A DNA stretch of 7,660 nucleotides from UBA6987 sp045616945 (GTDB taxonomy: Bacteria; Bacillota; Clostridia; Lachnospirales; Lachnospiraceae), in the NCBI GenBank assembly GCA_045616945.1, contig JAZLHR010000123.1, positions 1-7,660 of the forward strand, in the 5' to 3' direction. Made by a program: the position numbers and the translations under genes. Under the pieces are notes generated by a model. The model searched no databases. It saw only the letters and a program-made list of their open reading frames with translations, and was not told the origin of the DNA. Positions 1 to 6,598 of this stretch are shown piece after piece (the first letter of the stretch is position 1; each line of letters begins with the position of its first letter).

Positions 1-1330
1 GCAGTACACCGACCACGCCGACGATGATCTCCTCCATACCGGAATTGAGCTCCTGGAAGATCTGGATTGCACCCTCCTGCGCGATCTGATTCACGCCCTT
101 CAGGAACTGCTTGCGCTTCATGGTATCCATCTGCCGCAGCCTTGCGAAATGTTCAGGTGCAAAAGTCGGGATCCCTTCATAGGCAAAGGGCTTATCGGAC
201 AGGCAAAGCGTATCGCCGATGGAGAAAATGCCCGGGTCGAACACGCCGATGATATCTCCCGCGAAGGCTTCCTCCACAATCGTGCGGGAATCCGCCATCA
301 TCTGCGTGGACTGAGCCAGTCGGATCTTCCGGCCGCCCTGCACGTGCGTGACCTCCATTCCCGCCTCATAACGGCCGGAGCAGATACGCATGAAAGCGAT
401 GCGGTCACGGTGTGCCTTGTTCATATTTGCCTGGATCTTGAACACGAATGCGGAAAACGGCTCTGCGGCGGGATCGATGATACGGTCCTCCGCCAGATGC
501 TCGCCCGGCGCGGGAGCCATTTTCAGGAAATGTTCCAGAAACGTCTGTACGCCGAAATTCGTGAGTGCGGAGCCGAAAAATACCGGACTGAGCTCGCCCC
601 GCAGGACCTGATCCATATCCAGCTCCGCCACGGCATCCAGCATTTCCAGATCCTCCGCGAGCTGGTCCATAAAGGCGCCGCCGATCTTTTCCCGGGTCGA
701 AGGGGCATCGGGGTCCAGGCTCTCCGTTTCGATGGCGTGCTGGCCGGCATCCGCCGCCACAAAGGTGGTGATGACCTTCCGGTCGCGCTCATAAATGCCT
801 TTGAAGGATTTTCCGGAGCCCAGCGGCCAGTTCACGGGGCAGGTAGCGATCCCGAGCACTTTTTCGATGTCGTCCAGCAGCTCGAACGGGTCCTTCGCCT
901 CGCGGTCCAGCTTATTGACAAATGTAAAGATCGGGATATGCCGCATCACGCAGACCTTGAACAGCTTGATGGTCTGCGCTTCCACGCCCTTGGAGGCGTC
1001 GATGACCATGACCGCGCAGTCCGCAGCCATCAGCGTACGGTAGGTATCCTCGGAGAAGTCCTGATGTCCGGGCGTATCCAGGATATTGACGCAGTGCCCG
1101 TCATATTGAAACTGCAGCACGGAGGAGGTTACGGAAATACCTCTCTCTTTTTCGATCTCCATCCAGTCGGAAACCGCGTGGCGGGCCGTTTTGCGTCCCT
1201 TGACGGAACCGGCCAGATTGATGGCGCCGCCGTAGAGCAGAAACTTTTCCGTCAAAGTCGTTTTGCCCGCATCGGGGTGGGAAATAATCGCGAATGTTCG
1301 CCTTCTTTGAATCTCTTCCTGTAATGTCAT
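1..1330 (-). CDS. prfC: Peptide chain release factor 3 (RF3), C-terminus cut by window edge
   Basis: RF3 is a cytoplasmic translational GTPase that removes RF1 and RF2 from the ribosome after peptide release. The minus strand reads without a stop from the ATG at 1330-1328 to the window edge, giving 443 residues; E. coli RF3 has 529, so about 85 C-terminal residues lie outside. Visible GTPase motifs are the P-loop SHPDAGKTT (residues 17-25), the switch I segment RGISVTSSV (63-71), DTPGHQDF (85-92) and NKLD (139-142). RF3 rather than EF-G is indicated by the form of the P-loop and by WMEIEKERGISVTSSV. The translation-factor beta-barrel domain follows (about 290-370), then the start of the RF3 C-terminal domain (LRQMDTMKRKQFLKGV). 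The start has an AAGGAG box 6 nt upstream (1336-1341). The gene is divergent from serA and has its own promoter at 1445-1473. No damage is seen in the visible part. Confidence 0.97.
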   Translation of the reverse strand, partial: MTLQEEIQRRRTFAIISHPDAGKTTLTEKFLLYGGAINLAGSVKGRKTARHAVSDWMEIEKERGISVTSSVLQFQYDGHCVNILDTPGHQDFSEDTYRTLMAADCAVMVIDASKGVEAQTIKLFKVCVMRHIPIFTFVNKLDREAKDPFELLDDIEKVLGIATCPVNWPLGSGKSFKGIYERDRKVITTFVAADAGQHAIETESLDPDAPSTREKIGGAFMDQLAEDLEMLDAVAELDMDQVLRGELSPVFFGSALTNFGVQTFLEHFLKMAPAPGEHLAEDRIIDPAAEPFSAFVFKIQANMNKAHRDRIAFMRICSGRYEAGMEVTHVQGGRKIRLAQSTQMMADSRTIVEEAFAGDIIGVFDPGIFSIGDTLCLSDKPFAYEGIPTFAPEHFARLRQMDTMKRKQFLKGVNQIAQEGAIQIFQELNSGMEEIIVGVVGVL

Positions 1331-1364
1331 GAAAGCTCCTTGTGTCTGCGTCCCGCCCGTTCCT

Positions 1365-1391
1365 CTATCGGATACCAGAAGAACGCGGCAT
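1365..1391 (-). CDS. Possible upstream ORF (8 residues) in the prfC leader
   Basis: Inside the predicted prfC leader an ATG at 1391-1389 is preceded by a strong GGAGGA box (1396-1401) 4 nt away and opens a nine-codon frame, MPRSSGIR then TAG (1367-1365). The TAG lies 34 nt before the prfC start. The Shine-Dalgarno box touches the 3' arm of the hairpin at 1401-1421. I see the box, start and stop; that it is translated or regulates RF3 is inference. UAG is read by RF1, which RF3 recycles, so a link to termination efficiency is conceivable. A chance small frame is the main alternative. Confidence 0.25.
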   Translation of the reverse strand: MPRSSGIR

Positions 1392-1400
1392 TTGCTCCTC

Positions 1401-1421
1401 CGGCACAAGTATCTTGTGCCG
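1401..1421. repeat. Perfect 9-bp inverted repeat in the prfC leader
   Basis: CGGCACAAG (1401-1409) and CTTGTGCCG (1413-1421) are perfect inverted arms around three bases. The site lies about 17-37 nt after the predicted prfC transcription start, so the leader RNA would carry a 9-bp hairpin with a tight loop. No T-run follows on either strand, which argues against an intrinsic terminator. It may be an RNA element or a protein-binding dyad. Confidence 0.6.
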
Positions 1422-1444
1422 CAGCACCGGGAAACGCAAGATGT

Positions 1445-1473
1445 AGTATATTGAGCGGGTTATTTTTTGTCAA
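1445..1473 (-). promoter_or_regulatory. Sigma-A type promoter for prfC
   Basis: On the minus strand the -35 hexamer TTGACA (1473-1468) matches consensus fully, and the -10 hexamer TATACT (1450-1445) matches five of six, with exactly 17 bp between. An A-rich stretch follows the -35 box. The predicted start near 1438 gives a leader of about 108 nt that contains the hairpin at 1401-1421 and the small ORF at 1391-1365. Confidence 0.8.
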
Positions 1474-1497
1474 CCGGTATTTCCCGGCCGCAGGCGC

Positions 1498-1526
1498 TTG
1501 ACAAGACGTTTCCCCGGCATTATACT
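1498..1526 (+). promoter_or_regulatory. Sigma-A type promoter for serA
   Basis: TTGACA (1498-1503) and TATACT (1521-1526) are separated by 17 bp, the same hexamers and spacing as the divergent prfC promoter. The predicted start near 1533 gives a serA leader of about 79 nt. Only 24 bp separate the two -35 boxes, so the two polymerases would compete for space or share a regulator. Confidence 0.8.
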
Positions 1527-1534
1527 CGTCCGCA

Positions 1535-1572
1535 TGCGGGTGAAGCGGCGAAGGCGCCGCACGTTCCCCGCA
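1535..1572 (+). promoter_or_regulatory. Composite stem-loop at the 5' end of the serA leader
   Basis: An outer stem TGCGGG (1535-1540) with CCCGCA (1567-1572) encloses, across an internal loop, an inner stem GCGGCG (1545-1550) with CGCCGC (1555-1560) closed by an AAGG tetraloop. All twelve pairs are Watson-Crick. It would begin within a few nt of the predicted transcript start. It could stabilise the mRNA or take part in regulation. I do not recognise it as a known riboswitch, and no T-box sequence is present. Confidence 0.5.
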
Positions 1573-1578
1573 AATATT

Positions 1579-1596
1579 CCGGTGTACTGTCACCGG
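1579..1596 (+). promoter_or_regulatory. Second serA leader hairpin abutting the ribosome binding site
   Basis: CCGGTG (1579-1584) and CACCGG (1591-1596) are perfect arms around a 6-nt loop. One base separates the hairpin from the AGGAGGT box at 1598-1604, so it could affect ribosome access to serA. The same dyad could instead be a DNA operator downstream of the promoter. Confidence 0.45.
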
Positions 1597-1597
1597 C

Positions 1598-1604
1598 AGG
1601 AGGT
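1598..1604 (+). promoter_or_regulatory. serA ribosome binding site (decides the start)
   Basis: AGGAGGT lies 7 nt before the ATG at 1612. It fixes the start there rather than at the in-frame TTG at 1498, which is itself part of the -35 box of the serA promoter and so lies upstream of the transcript. Confidence 0.9.
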
Positions 1605-1611
1605 AAGCGAT

Positions 1612-2781
1612 ATGTTTACGATCAAAACCATCAATAAGATTTCCCAGCAAGGTCTGGCCCAGCTTGACAGCGCCCTTTACACGGTGAATCCCGATGCCGA
1701 AAACGAGGACGCTGTTTTGGTGCGCTCCGCCAATCTGCACGATGCCGTTTTCCCCGCGGAACTGAAAGCGATCGCCCGTGTCGGGGCAGGCTACAACAAC
1801 ATCCCCACGGACCGCTGCGCCGAAGCGGGCATCGCCGTATTCAATACGCCCGGCGCCAACGCCAATGCCGTGAAAGAGCTGGCCATCTGCGCGCTTCTTC
1901 TCGCCTCCCGCGATATCACCGGCGGCTTTGAATGGGTGAAGGAGCAGGTCGCTTCCGGTACGGATGTGACCACCGTCGTCGAGAAGGGCAAGGCCCAGTT
2001 TGAAGGTCCCGAGCTCTATCACAAGACGCTCGGCATCATCGGTCTGGGCGTTATCGGTTCCATGGTCGCCAACAATGCGGTCGCGCTCGGCATGGAGGTT
2101 TACGGTTATGACCCTTATCTTTCCGTAGACGCTGCCATTCGTCTGGACAGACATGTGCATGTCGTGAAGGATATCAAGGATCTGTACAAGAGAAGCGATT
2201 ATATCACCGTTCATACGATTCTGACCGACAGCACCCGCGGCATGATCAATGAAGAAGCCATCAGCTCCATGAAGCGCGGCGTGCGTTTCCTGAATCTGGC
2301 CCGCGGTGAGATCATCGCAGAGGACGCCGTACTGAATGCCCTTGCGACCGGCAAGATGGCCTGCTATGTGACCGACTTTCCCAGCAATAAGATCATGGGC
2401 GGCCGTCATGTCATCGCCTTCCCGCACCTGGGTGCTTCTACGCCCGAAAGCGAGCTGAACTGCGCTGTCATGGCTGTCAAGGAGATCACCGAATATCTGG
2501 AGACCGGCAATATCGTCAATTCCGTCAATCTGCCTTCCCTGAGTCAGGATCCCAGCGGTGTAGAGCGTCTGTGCATCATCCACAAGAATGTTCCCGGCAT
2601 GCTGGCCAATATTACCGCTCTGTTCGGCAAGGACAGTGTGAATGTCGAAAACCTCAGCAATAAGTCCCGCGGGGAATTCGCCTATACGATTGCCGATCTG
2701 AATACGGCAGTGACCGAATCCGTCATGAAGGATGTCGAGGCACTGGAAGGTATCATCCGCGTCCGCCGGATCGTATGGTAA
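1612..2781 (+). CDS. serA: D-3-phosphoglycerate dehydrogenase, short ACT-domain type
   Basis: SerA oxidises 3-phosphoglycerate to 3-phosphohydroxypyruvate with NAD, the first step of serine synthesis. The 389-residue protein has a 2-hydroxyacid dehydrogenase substrate domain, a Rossmann domain with GLGVIG (144-149) and D167 at the end of the second strand as expected for NAD, NLARGE with the catalytic-type Arg (R231), PHLGAST with the catalytic-type His (H272), and a C-terminal ACT domain (about 317-389). It is much nearer the short ACT form (E. coli 410) than the long Bacillus form (about 525). The segment that usually reads DVFxxEP, holding the catalytic Glu, is DFPSNK (255-260), with no acid at the expected place. 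I recall this variant loop from clostridial relatives but could not verify it. ACT domains often bind serine in this family, so feedback control is likely. serC and serB are not in the window. Another 2-hydroxyacid dehydrogenase specificity is the alternative. Confidence 0.9.
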   Translation: MFTIKTINKISQQGLAQLDSALYTVNPDAENEDAVLVRSANLHDAVFPAELKAIARVGAGYNNIPTDRCAEAGIAVFNTPGANANAVKELAICALLLASRDITGGFEWVKEQVASGTDVTTVVEKGKAQFEGPELYHKTLGIIGLGVIGSMVANNAVALGMEVYGYDPYLSVDAAIRLDRHVHVVKDIKDLYKRSDYITVHTILTDSTRGMINEEAISSMKRGVRFLNLARGEIIAEDAVLNALATGKMACYVTDFPSNKIMGGRHVIAFPHLGASTPESELNCAVMAVKEITEYLETGNIVNSVNLPSLSQDPSGVERLCIIHKNVPGMLANITALFGKDSVNVENLSNKSRGEFAYTIADLNTAVTESVMKDVEALEGIIRVRRIVW

Positions 2782-2817
2782 TCCCGCAGCAGGACAGTAT
2801 CCAAGCGATTTCATAAC

Positions 2818-2854
2818 AACAGGCCGCCGTAACTGTTTCGGCGGCCTGTTTTTT
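2818..2854 (+). terminator. Intrinsic terminator after serA
   Basis: AACAGGCCGCCG (2818-2829) and CGGCGGCCTGTT (2839-2850) form a perfect 12-bp stem with a 9-nt loop, running into six T (2849-2854) and then CTTTCT. It lies 36 bp after the serA stop. On the minus strand the same hairpin is followed only by GTTGTTATG, so it would be a poor terminator for the converging operon, though it may still slow or protect that transcript. Confidence 0.93.
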
Positions 2855-2876
2855 CTTTCTCGGTATTCCCGGATTC

Positions 2877-4505
2877 TTAATCCTCCGACTTGTCCGCGTG
2901 GTAAACCTGACGCTTCAAAGCGGCGGTATCGCTGGCAAGATACTCGTCATAGGTCGTGATCTTGTCGATGATATGCCCGTTCACGAACTCGATGATCCGG
3001 TTCGCCGTGGTCTGTACGATCTGATGGTCCCGGGAAGAGAACAGAATGACTCCGGGGAACCTCGTCATCCCGTTATTGAGTGCCGTGATGGACTCCATAT
3101 CCAGATGATTGGTCGGCTCATCGAAGATCAGGACATTGGAACCGGAGATCATCATCTTGGAGAACATGCAGCGGACGCGCTCGCCGCCGGAAAGGACATT
3201 CAGCTTCTTCACACCGTCATCGCCGGCAAACAGCATGCGTCCCAGGAAGCCGCGCACGTAGGTCATATCCTTGATGGCCGAATACCCGGTCAGCCACTCG
3301 GTAATGGTCAGATCGCTCTTAAATTCCGCGGAGGAATCCTTCGGGAAATAGGCCTGCGTGGTCGTAACGCCCCACTTGAAGCTGCCTTCGTCGGGTTCCA
3401 GTTCTCCGTTCAGGATTCTGAACAGAGTCGTCTTGGCCAGCTCGTCGGAGCCGACAAAGGCGATCTTATCATCGTGCCCGACGATGAAGGATATATCATC
3501 CAGCACCTTCACCCCGTCCACAGTCTTGGACAGATGGTTCACGGAAAGCACTTCATTGCCGATAGCCCGGTCCGGACGGAAATCGATATAGGGATATTTG
3601 CGGCTGGAGGGCCGGATATCGTCCAGTTCGATCTTTTCCAAAGCCTTTTTGCGGGAGGTCGCCTGTTTGGACTTGGAAGCATTTGCCGCGAAGCGCTGAA
3701 TGAATTCCTGCAGCTCCCTGATCTGCTCTTCCTTCTTCTTATTGGCCTCCTTCATCTGACGGATGCGCAGCTGGCTGGACTCATACCAGAAATCGTAGTT
3801 GCCGGCATACAGCTGAATCTTATTATAGTCGATATCCGCGATCATCGTGCAGACCTTATTCAGGAAATAACGGTCATGGGAAACCACGATGACCGTGTTT
3901 TCGAAATTGATCAGAAATTCTTCCAGCCAGGCGATGGCCGCCAGATCCAGATGGTTGGTCGGCTCATCGAGCAGAAGGATATCCGGGTTGCCGAAAAGGG
4001 CCTGCGCCAGGAGCACCTTCACCTTTTCGGCGCCGGAAAGCTCCTTCATCAGTTTATCGTGCAGCTCGGTCTCGATCCCCAGGCCGTTCAGCAGGGTGGC
4101 CGCATCGGACTCCGCCTCCCAGCCGTTCATGTTGGCGAATTCATTTTCCAGCTCGGCGGCGCGGATACCGTCCGCCTCGCTGAAATCCTCTTTCATATAC
4201 AGGGCATCCTTTTCCTTCATCACCTCGAACAGATGCGGATTGCCCAGCATGACCGTTTCCAGGACCGGATGCTCATCGTAGGCAAAGTGGTCCTGCTTCA
4301 ATACGGAAAGCCGTTCGCCGGGCGTAATGAACACCTCGCCGCGGCTGGGTTCCAGTTCCCCGGTCAATACGCGGAGGAAGGTGGATTTGCCGGCACCGTT
4401 GGCGCCGATGAGGCCGTAGCACTCCCCGGGAACGAATTTGACGTTGACATCTTCAAAAAGCGGTGTTTTGCCGAAACGAACGGTTACATTACTTACTGTG
4501 ATCAT
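2877..4505 (-). CDS. ABC-F family ATPase, YkpA/YbiT type, with degenerate second ATP site
   Basis: ABC-F proteins are soluble twin-ATPase factors that bind the ribosomal E site and relieve stalled or idle ribosomes; there are no membrane segments. The 542 residues align by eye along their length with E. coli YbiT (530). The first nucleotide domain has Walker A GANGAGKST (34-42), signature LSGAE (156-160), Walker B LLLDEP (177-182) and H-loop SHDR (209-212). A charged interdomain linker (about 240-300) carries the YbiT-like run FAANASKSKQATSR. The second domain has signature LSGGE (438-442) and Walker B IFDEP, but its Walker A reads GSDELAKTT (352-360), with Ala in place of the Gly before Lys, and its H-loop reads SSRDH, with Arg492 where His is expected. 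The ATG at 4505 has an AAGGGGT box 6 nt upstream. The proA stop lies 33 bp before it, so it is probably the last gene of the proline operon. A resistance role is possible for ABC-F generally, but this subgroup is usually housekeeping. Confidence 0.93.
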   Translation of the reverse strand: MITVSNVTVRFGKTPLFEDVNVKFVPGECYGLIGANGAGKSTFLRVLTGELEPSRGEVFITPGERLSVLKQDHFAYDEHPVLETVMLGNPHLFEVMKEKDALYMKEDFSEADGIRAAELENEFANMNGWEAESDAATLLNGLGIETELHDKLMKELSGAEKVKVLLAQALFGNPDILLLDEPTNHLDLAAIAWLEEFLINFENTVIVVSHDRYFLNKVCTMIADIDYNKIQLYAGNYDFWYESSQLRIRQMKEANKKKEEQIRELQEFIQRFAANASKSKQATSRKKALEKIELDDIRPSSRKYPYIDFRPDRAIGNEVLSVNHLSKTVDGVKVLDDISFIVGHDDKIAFVGSDELAKTTLFRILNGELEPDEGSFKWGVTTTQAYFPKDSSAEFKSDLTITEWLTGYSAIKDMTYVRGFLGRMLFAGDDGVKKLNVLSGGERVRCMFSKMMISGSNVLIFDEPTNHLDMESITALNNGMTRFPGVILFSSRDHQIVQTTANRIIEFVNGHIIDKITTYDEYLASDTAALKRQVYHADKSED

Positions 4506-4538
4506 GTGTTACCCCTTATATTCATTATCCCTTTTGAT

Positions 4539-5816
4539 TTACCGGATCTGACCGTTTCCGCGGATGAGATATTTGAAGCTGCACAGTTCCGGCAGCCCCA
4601 GCGGCCCTCTGGCATGCATTTTCTGGGTGGAAATGCCCATCTCGCAGCCGAAGCCGAATTCCCCTCCGTCGGTAAAGCGGGTCGAAGCATTCACATATAC
4701 GCAGGCCGAATCCACGAAGCGGCAGAAATGCGCCGCGTGGGCCTCGTCCCCGGTGATGATCGCTTCCGAGTGGCCGGTGGAATGTGCATTGATATGCTCT
4801 GCCGCCGCTCTGCAGTCTGTTACAGTCCCCACTGCCAGGATATAATCCAGAAATTCCGTATCGAAATCTTCACACCCGGCAGGCACAAAGCGCCCGCCCG
4901 GTCTCGCCGCGAGAAGGACTTCGAGTGCCGGACCGTCCAGACGCAGTTCCACCGGCTGCTGCCCCTTTGCCGCGCGCTCCGTCACCAATGCGTCGTACAG
5001 CTTCGGCAGGAAGTCCTGCAGACGCTTTTCATGCACCAGCAGCACCTCCTCCGCATTGCATACGGAAGGCCGGCTGGTTTTGGCATTGGAGATGATATTC
5101 AGCGCCATCGCCTCATCGGCGCTCTCATCGACAAATATATGACAGATCCCCGTCCCGGTCTCCAATACCGGGACCAGTGCATTGTCCACGCAGCTGCGGA
5201 TCAGATTTTTCCCGCCGCGGGGGATCAGCAGATCCACCCTGCCGCGGGCGCGCATCAATTCCGTGGCGGAATCCCGGCTCGTATCCTCTACCAGCTCCAG
5301 CGCATCCGCGGGAACGGAAGACCGGGCCAGGCCCATCCGCATGGCCTTCACAATAGCCTCTGCGGAGCGGTGTGCTTCCTTGCCGGAACGCAGCACCACG
5401 GCGGAACCGGCCTTGATCGCCAGCGCAGCCGCGTCGGCCGTCACGTTGGGACGGCTTTCGTAAATGATGGAAATGACGCCCATCGGGACCCGGATCTTCG
5501 TAAGCTTCAGGCCGTTCGGTCTCTCGCTTTCGTCCAGCACCTGACCCACGGGATCGGGAAGTGCCGCGACCTGTTCGATGCCCTCTGCCATCGACGCGAT
5601 CCGTCCGGCGTCCAGCCGCAGGCGGTCCAGCATCACGGGAGACATCTTTCCTTCCGCGGCCTGCATATCCAGCGCATTGGCCGCCAGAATCGCCTCCGTA
5701 CCGTCCCGCAGAGAGCGGGCCATCAGAAGCAGAGCCTCGTTCTTCTCTTCCGTTCCGACCAGACTCATGAGCGGCTTCGCCGCAGCAGCCCTGTCCAGGA
5801 TCTCCGCCGTTGTCAT
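4539..5816 (-). CDS. proA: Gamma-glutamyl phosphate reductase (glutamate-5-semialdehyde dehydrogenase)
   Basis: ProA reduces L-glutamyl 5-phosphate with NADPH to glutamate 5-semialdehyde, the second step of proline synthesis in the cytoplasm. The 425 residues match the usual size (E. coli 417) and the aldehyde dehydrogenase fold. VPMGVISIIYESRPNVT (110-126) and LRSGKEA (142-148) are typical of ProA. LIPRGGKNLI (197-206) and ETGTGICHIFVD (219-230) follow, and the catalytic Cys is C253 in SRPSVCNA. The C-terminus carries FGFGCEMGISTQKMHARGP, a ProA hallmark. The start overlaps the proB stop as ATGA (5816-5813), with GGAAGGAG inside the end of proB, so translation is probably coupled. That overlap and box fix the start. 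The ABC-F gene follows after 33 bp. No defect is seen. Confidence 0.97.
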   Translation of the reverse strand: MTTAEILDRAAAAKPLMSLVGTEEKNEALLLMARSLRDGTEAILAANALDMQAAEGKMSPVMLDRLRLDAGRIASMAEGIEQVAALPDPVGQVLDESERPNGLKLTKIRVPMGVISIIYESRPNVTADAAALAIKAGSAVVLRSGKEAHRSAEAIVKAMRMGLARSSVPADALELVEDTSRDSATELMRARGRVDLLIPRGGKNLIRSCVDNALVPVLETGTGICHIFVDESADEAMALNIISNAKTSRPSVCNAEEVLLVHEKRLQDFLPKLYDALVTERAAKGQQPVELRLDGPALEVLLAARPGGRFVPAGCEDFDTEFLDYILAVGTVTDCRAAAEHINAHSTGHSEAIITGDEAHAAHFCRFVDSACVYVNASTRFTDGGEFGFGCEMGISTQKMHARGPLGLPELCSFKYLIRGNGQIR

Positions 5817-6586
5817 TTTTGTCTCCTTCCGATGAATCTGGTGCCGACGGACTTTCCGTCTGCCAGATCAAACAGCAGTTCTGCCTTGTCACTGTTCATA
5901 ATGATCATATCTCCGCCGGCTTCCGTGACCATTTTGGCCGCGCGCAGCTTCGTGATCATTCCGCCCGTGCCGCGCTGCGTGCCGGCGCCGCCGCAGAGTG
6001 CTTCGATCGCGGGGGTGATTTCCGGTACCAGCGGGATCAGTTCCGCGTTCGGATCCCGGTGCGGGTCCGCGTTATACAGCCCGTCGATATCCGACATGAG
6101 CACCAGCAGATCCGACTCACTGCAGACAGAAACCACCGCGCCGAGCGTATCGTTGTCGCCCACCTTGATCTCGGCGGTGGCAACGGTATCGTTCTCGTTG
6201 ATGATCGGCAGGGCGCCCATTTCCAGCAGGCGAGAGATCGTATTTTTGATATTCTGCTTGCGTTCCTCGTGATCGATATCTTCGGCGGTCAGGAGGATCT
6301 GCGCGACCGTCTGGTTGTATTCGGCAAAAAGTTTGTCGTAGGTGTACATCAATTCGCACTGACCGACAGCAGCGGCAGCCTGCTTGGAAGGGATATCCTG
6401 CGGACGTTCCTTCAAATGCAGCTTTCCCACCCCCATGGCAATGGCACCGGACGAAACCAGGATCAGTTCATGGCCGGCGTTGCGGATGTCGGCAAGGATC
6501 TTGACCAGCTTTTCCACTTTGCGGATATTCAGGTGTCCCGTCGGATGCGTCAGGGACGATGTACCGATCTTAACTGTAATGCGCAT
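5813..6586 (-). CDS. proB: Glutamate 5-kinase, short form without PUA domain
   Basis: ProB phosphorylates the gamma-carboxyl of glutamate with ATP, the first and usually proline-inhibited step of proline synthesis. The 257 residues form an amino acid kinase domain: VKIGTSSL (5-12), ELILVSSGAIAMG (40-52), LLTAED (98-103), INENDTV (129-135), GDNDTLGA (143-150), and GTGGMITKLRAAK near residue 207 for ATP and substrate binding. E. coli ProB (367) has a further C-terminal PUA domain of about 100 residues. Here the frame ends cleanly after the kinase domain and overlaps proA by 4 bp, so this is the natural short form rather than a truncation. The start at 6586 has an AGAGGTG box, lies 12 bp after the proC stop, and begins exactly at the conserved first strand (MRITVKIGTSS). 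Confidence 0.96.
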   Translation of the reverse strand: MRITVKIGTSSLTHPTGHLNIRKVEKLVKILADIRNAGHELILVSSGAIAMGVGKLHLKERPQDIPSKQAAAAVGQCELMYTYDKLFAEYNQTVAQILLTAEDIDHEERKQNIKNTISRLLEMGALPIINENDTVATAEIKVGDNDTLGAVVSVCSESDLLVLMSDIDGLYNADPHRDPNAELIPLVPEITPAIEALCGGAGTQRGTGGMITKLRAAKMVTEAGGDMIIMNSDKAELLFDLADGKSVGTRFIGRRQK

Positions 6587-6598
6587 AGCGTCACCTCT

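Noticed and set aside
149..1324. Rightward 391-codon frame opposite prfC
   Set aside because: Codon-aligned antisense shadow of prfC; its stop is the complement of the TTA codon for Leu3. No ribosome site or recognisable protein.
1401..1421. Perfect hairpin taken as an intrinsic terminator
   Set aside because: No T-run follows on either strand, and it lies inside the prfC leader.
1498..1611. A 38-codon N-terminal extension of SerA starting at TTG 1498
   Set aside because: The TTG is part of the -35 box, upstream of the predicted transcript start, and the real ATG at 1612 has an ideal AGGAGGT.
1327..2814. Leftward 495-codon frame opposite serA
   Set aside because: Codon-aligned antisense shadow; serA contains no TTA, CTA or TCA codons. 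It also crosses the prfC promoter and the serA terminator.
2818..2850. Terminator hairpin as a two-way terminator for the converging ABC-F transcript
   Set aside because: On the minus strand the stem is followed by GTTGTTATG, not a T-run, so strong termination of the leftward operon is not supported.
2898..6272. Rightward open frame of 1,124 codons across the ABC-F gene, proA and part of proB
   Set aside because: It is codon-aligned antisense to the ABC-F gene and proA, which happen to share a phase because the gap is 33 bp. It stays open because TTA, CTA and TCA codons are absent from proA and from all but perhaps the last few codons of the ABC-F gene. The sense strand carries recognisable families with ribosome sites.
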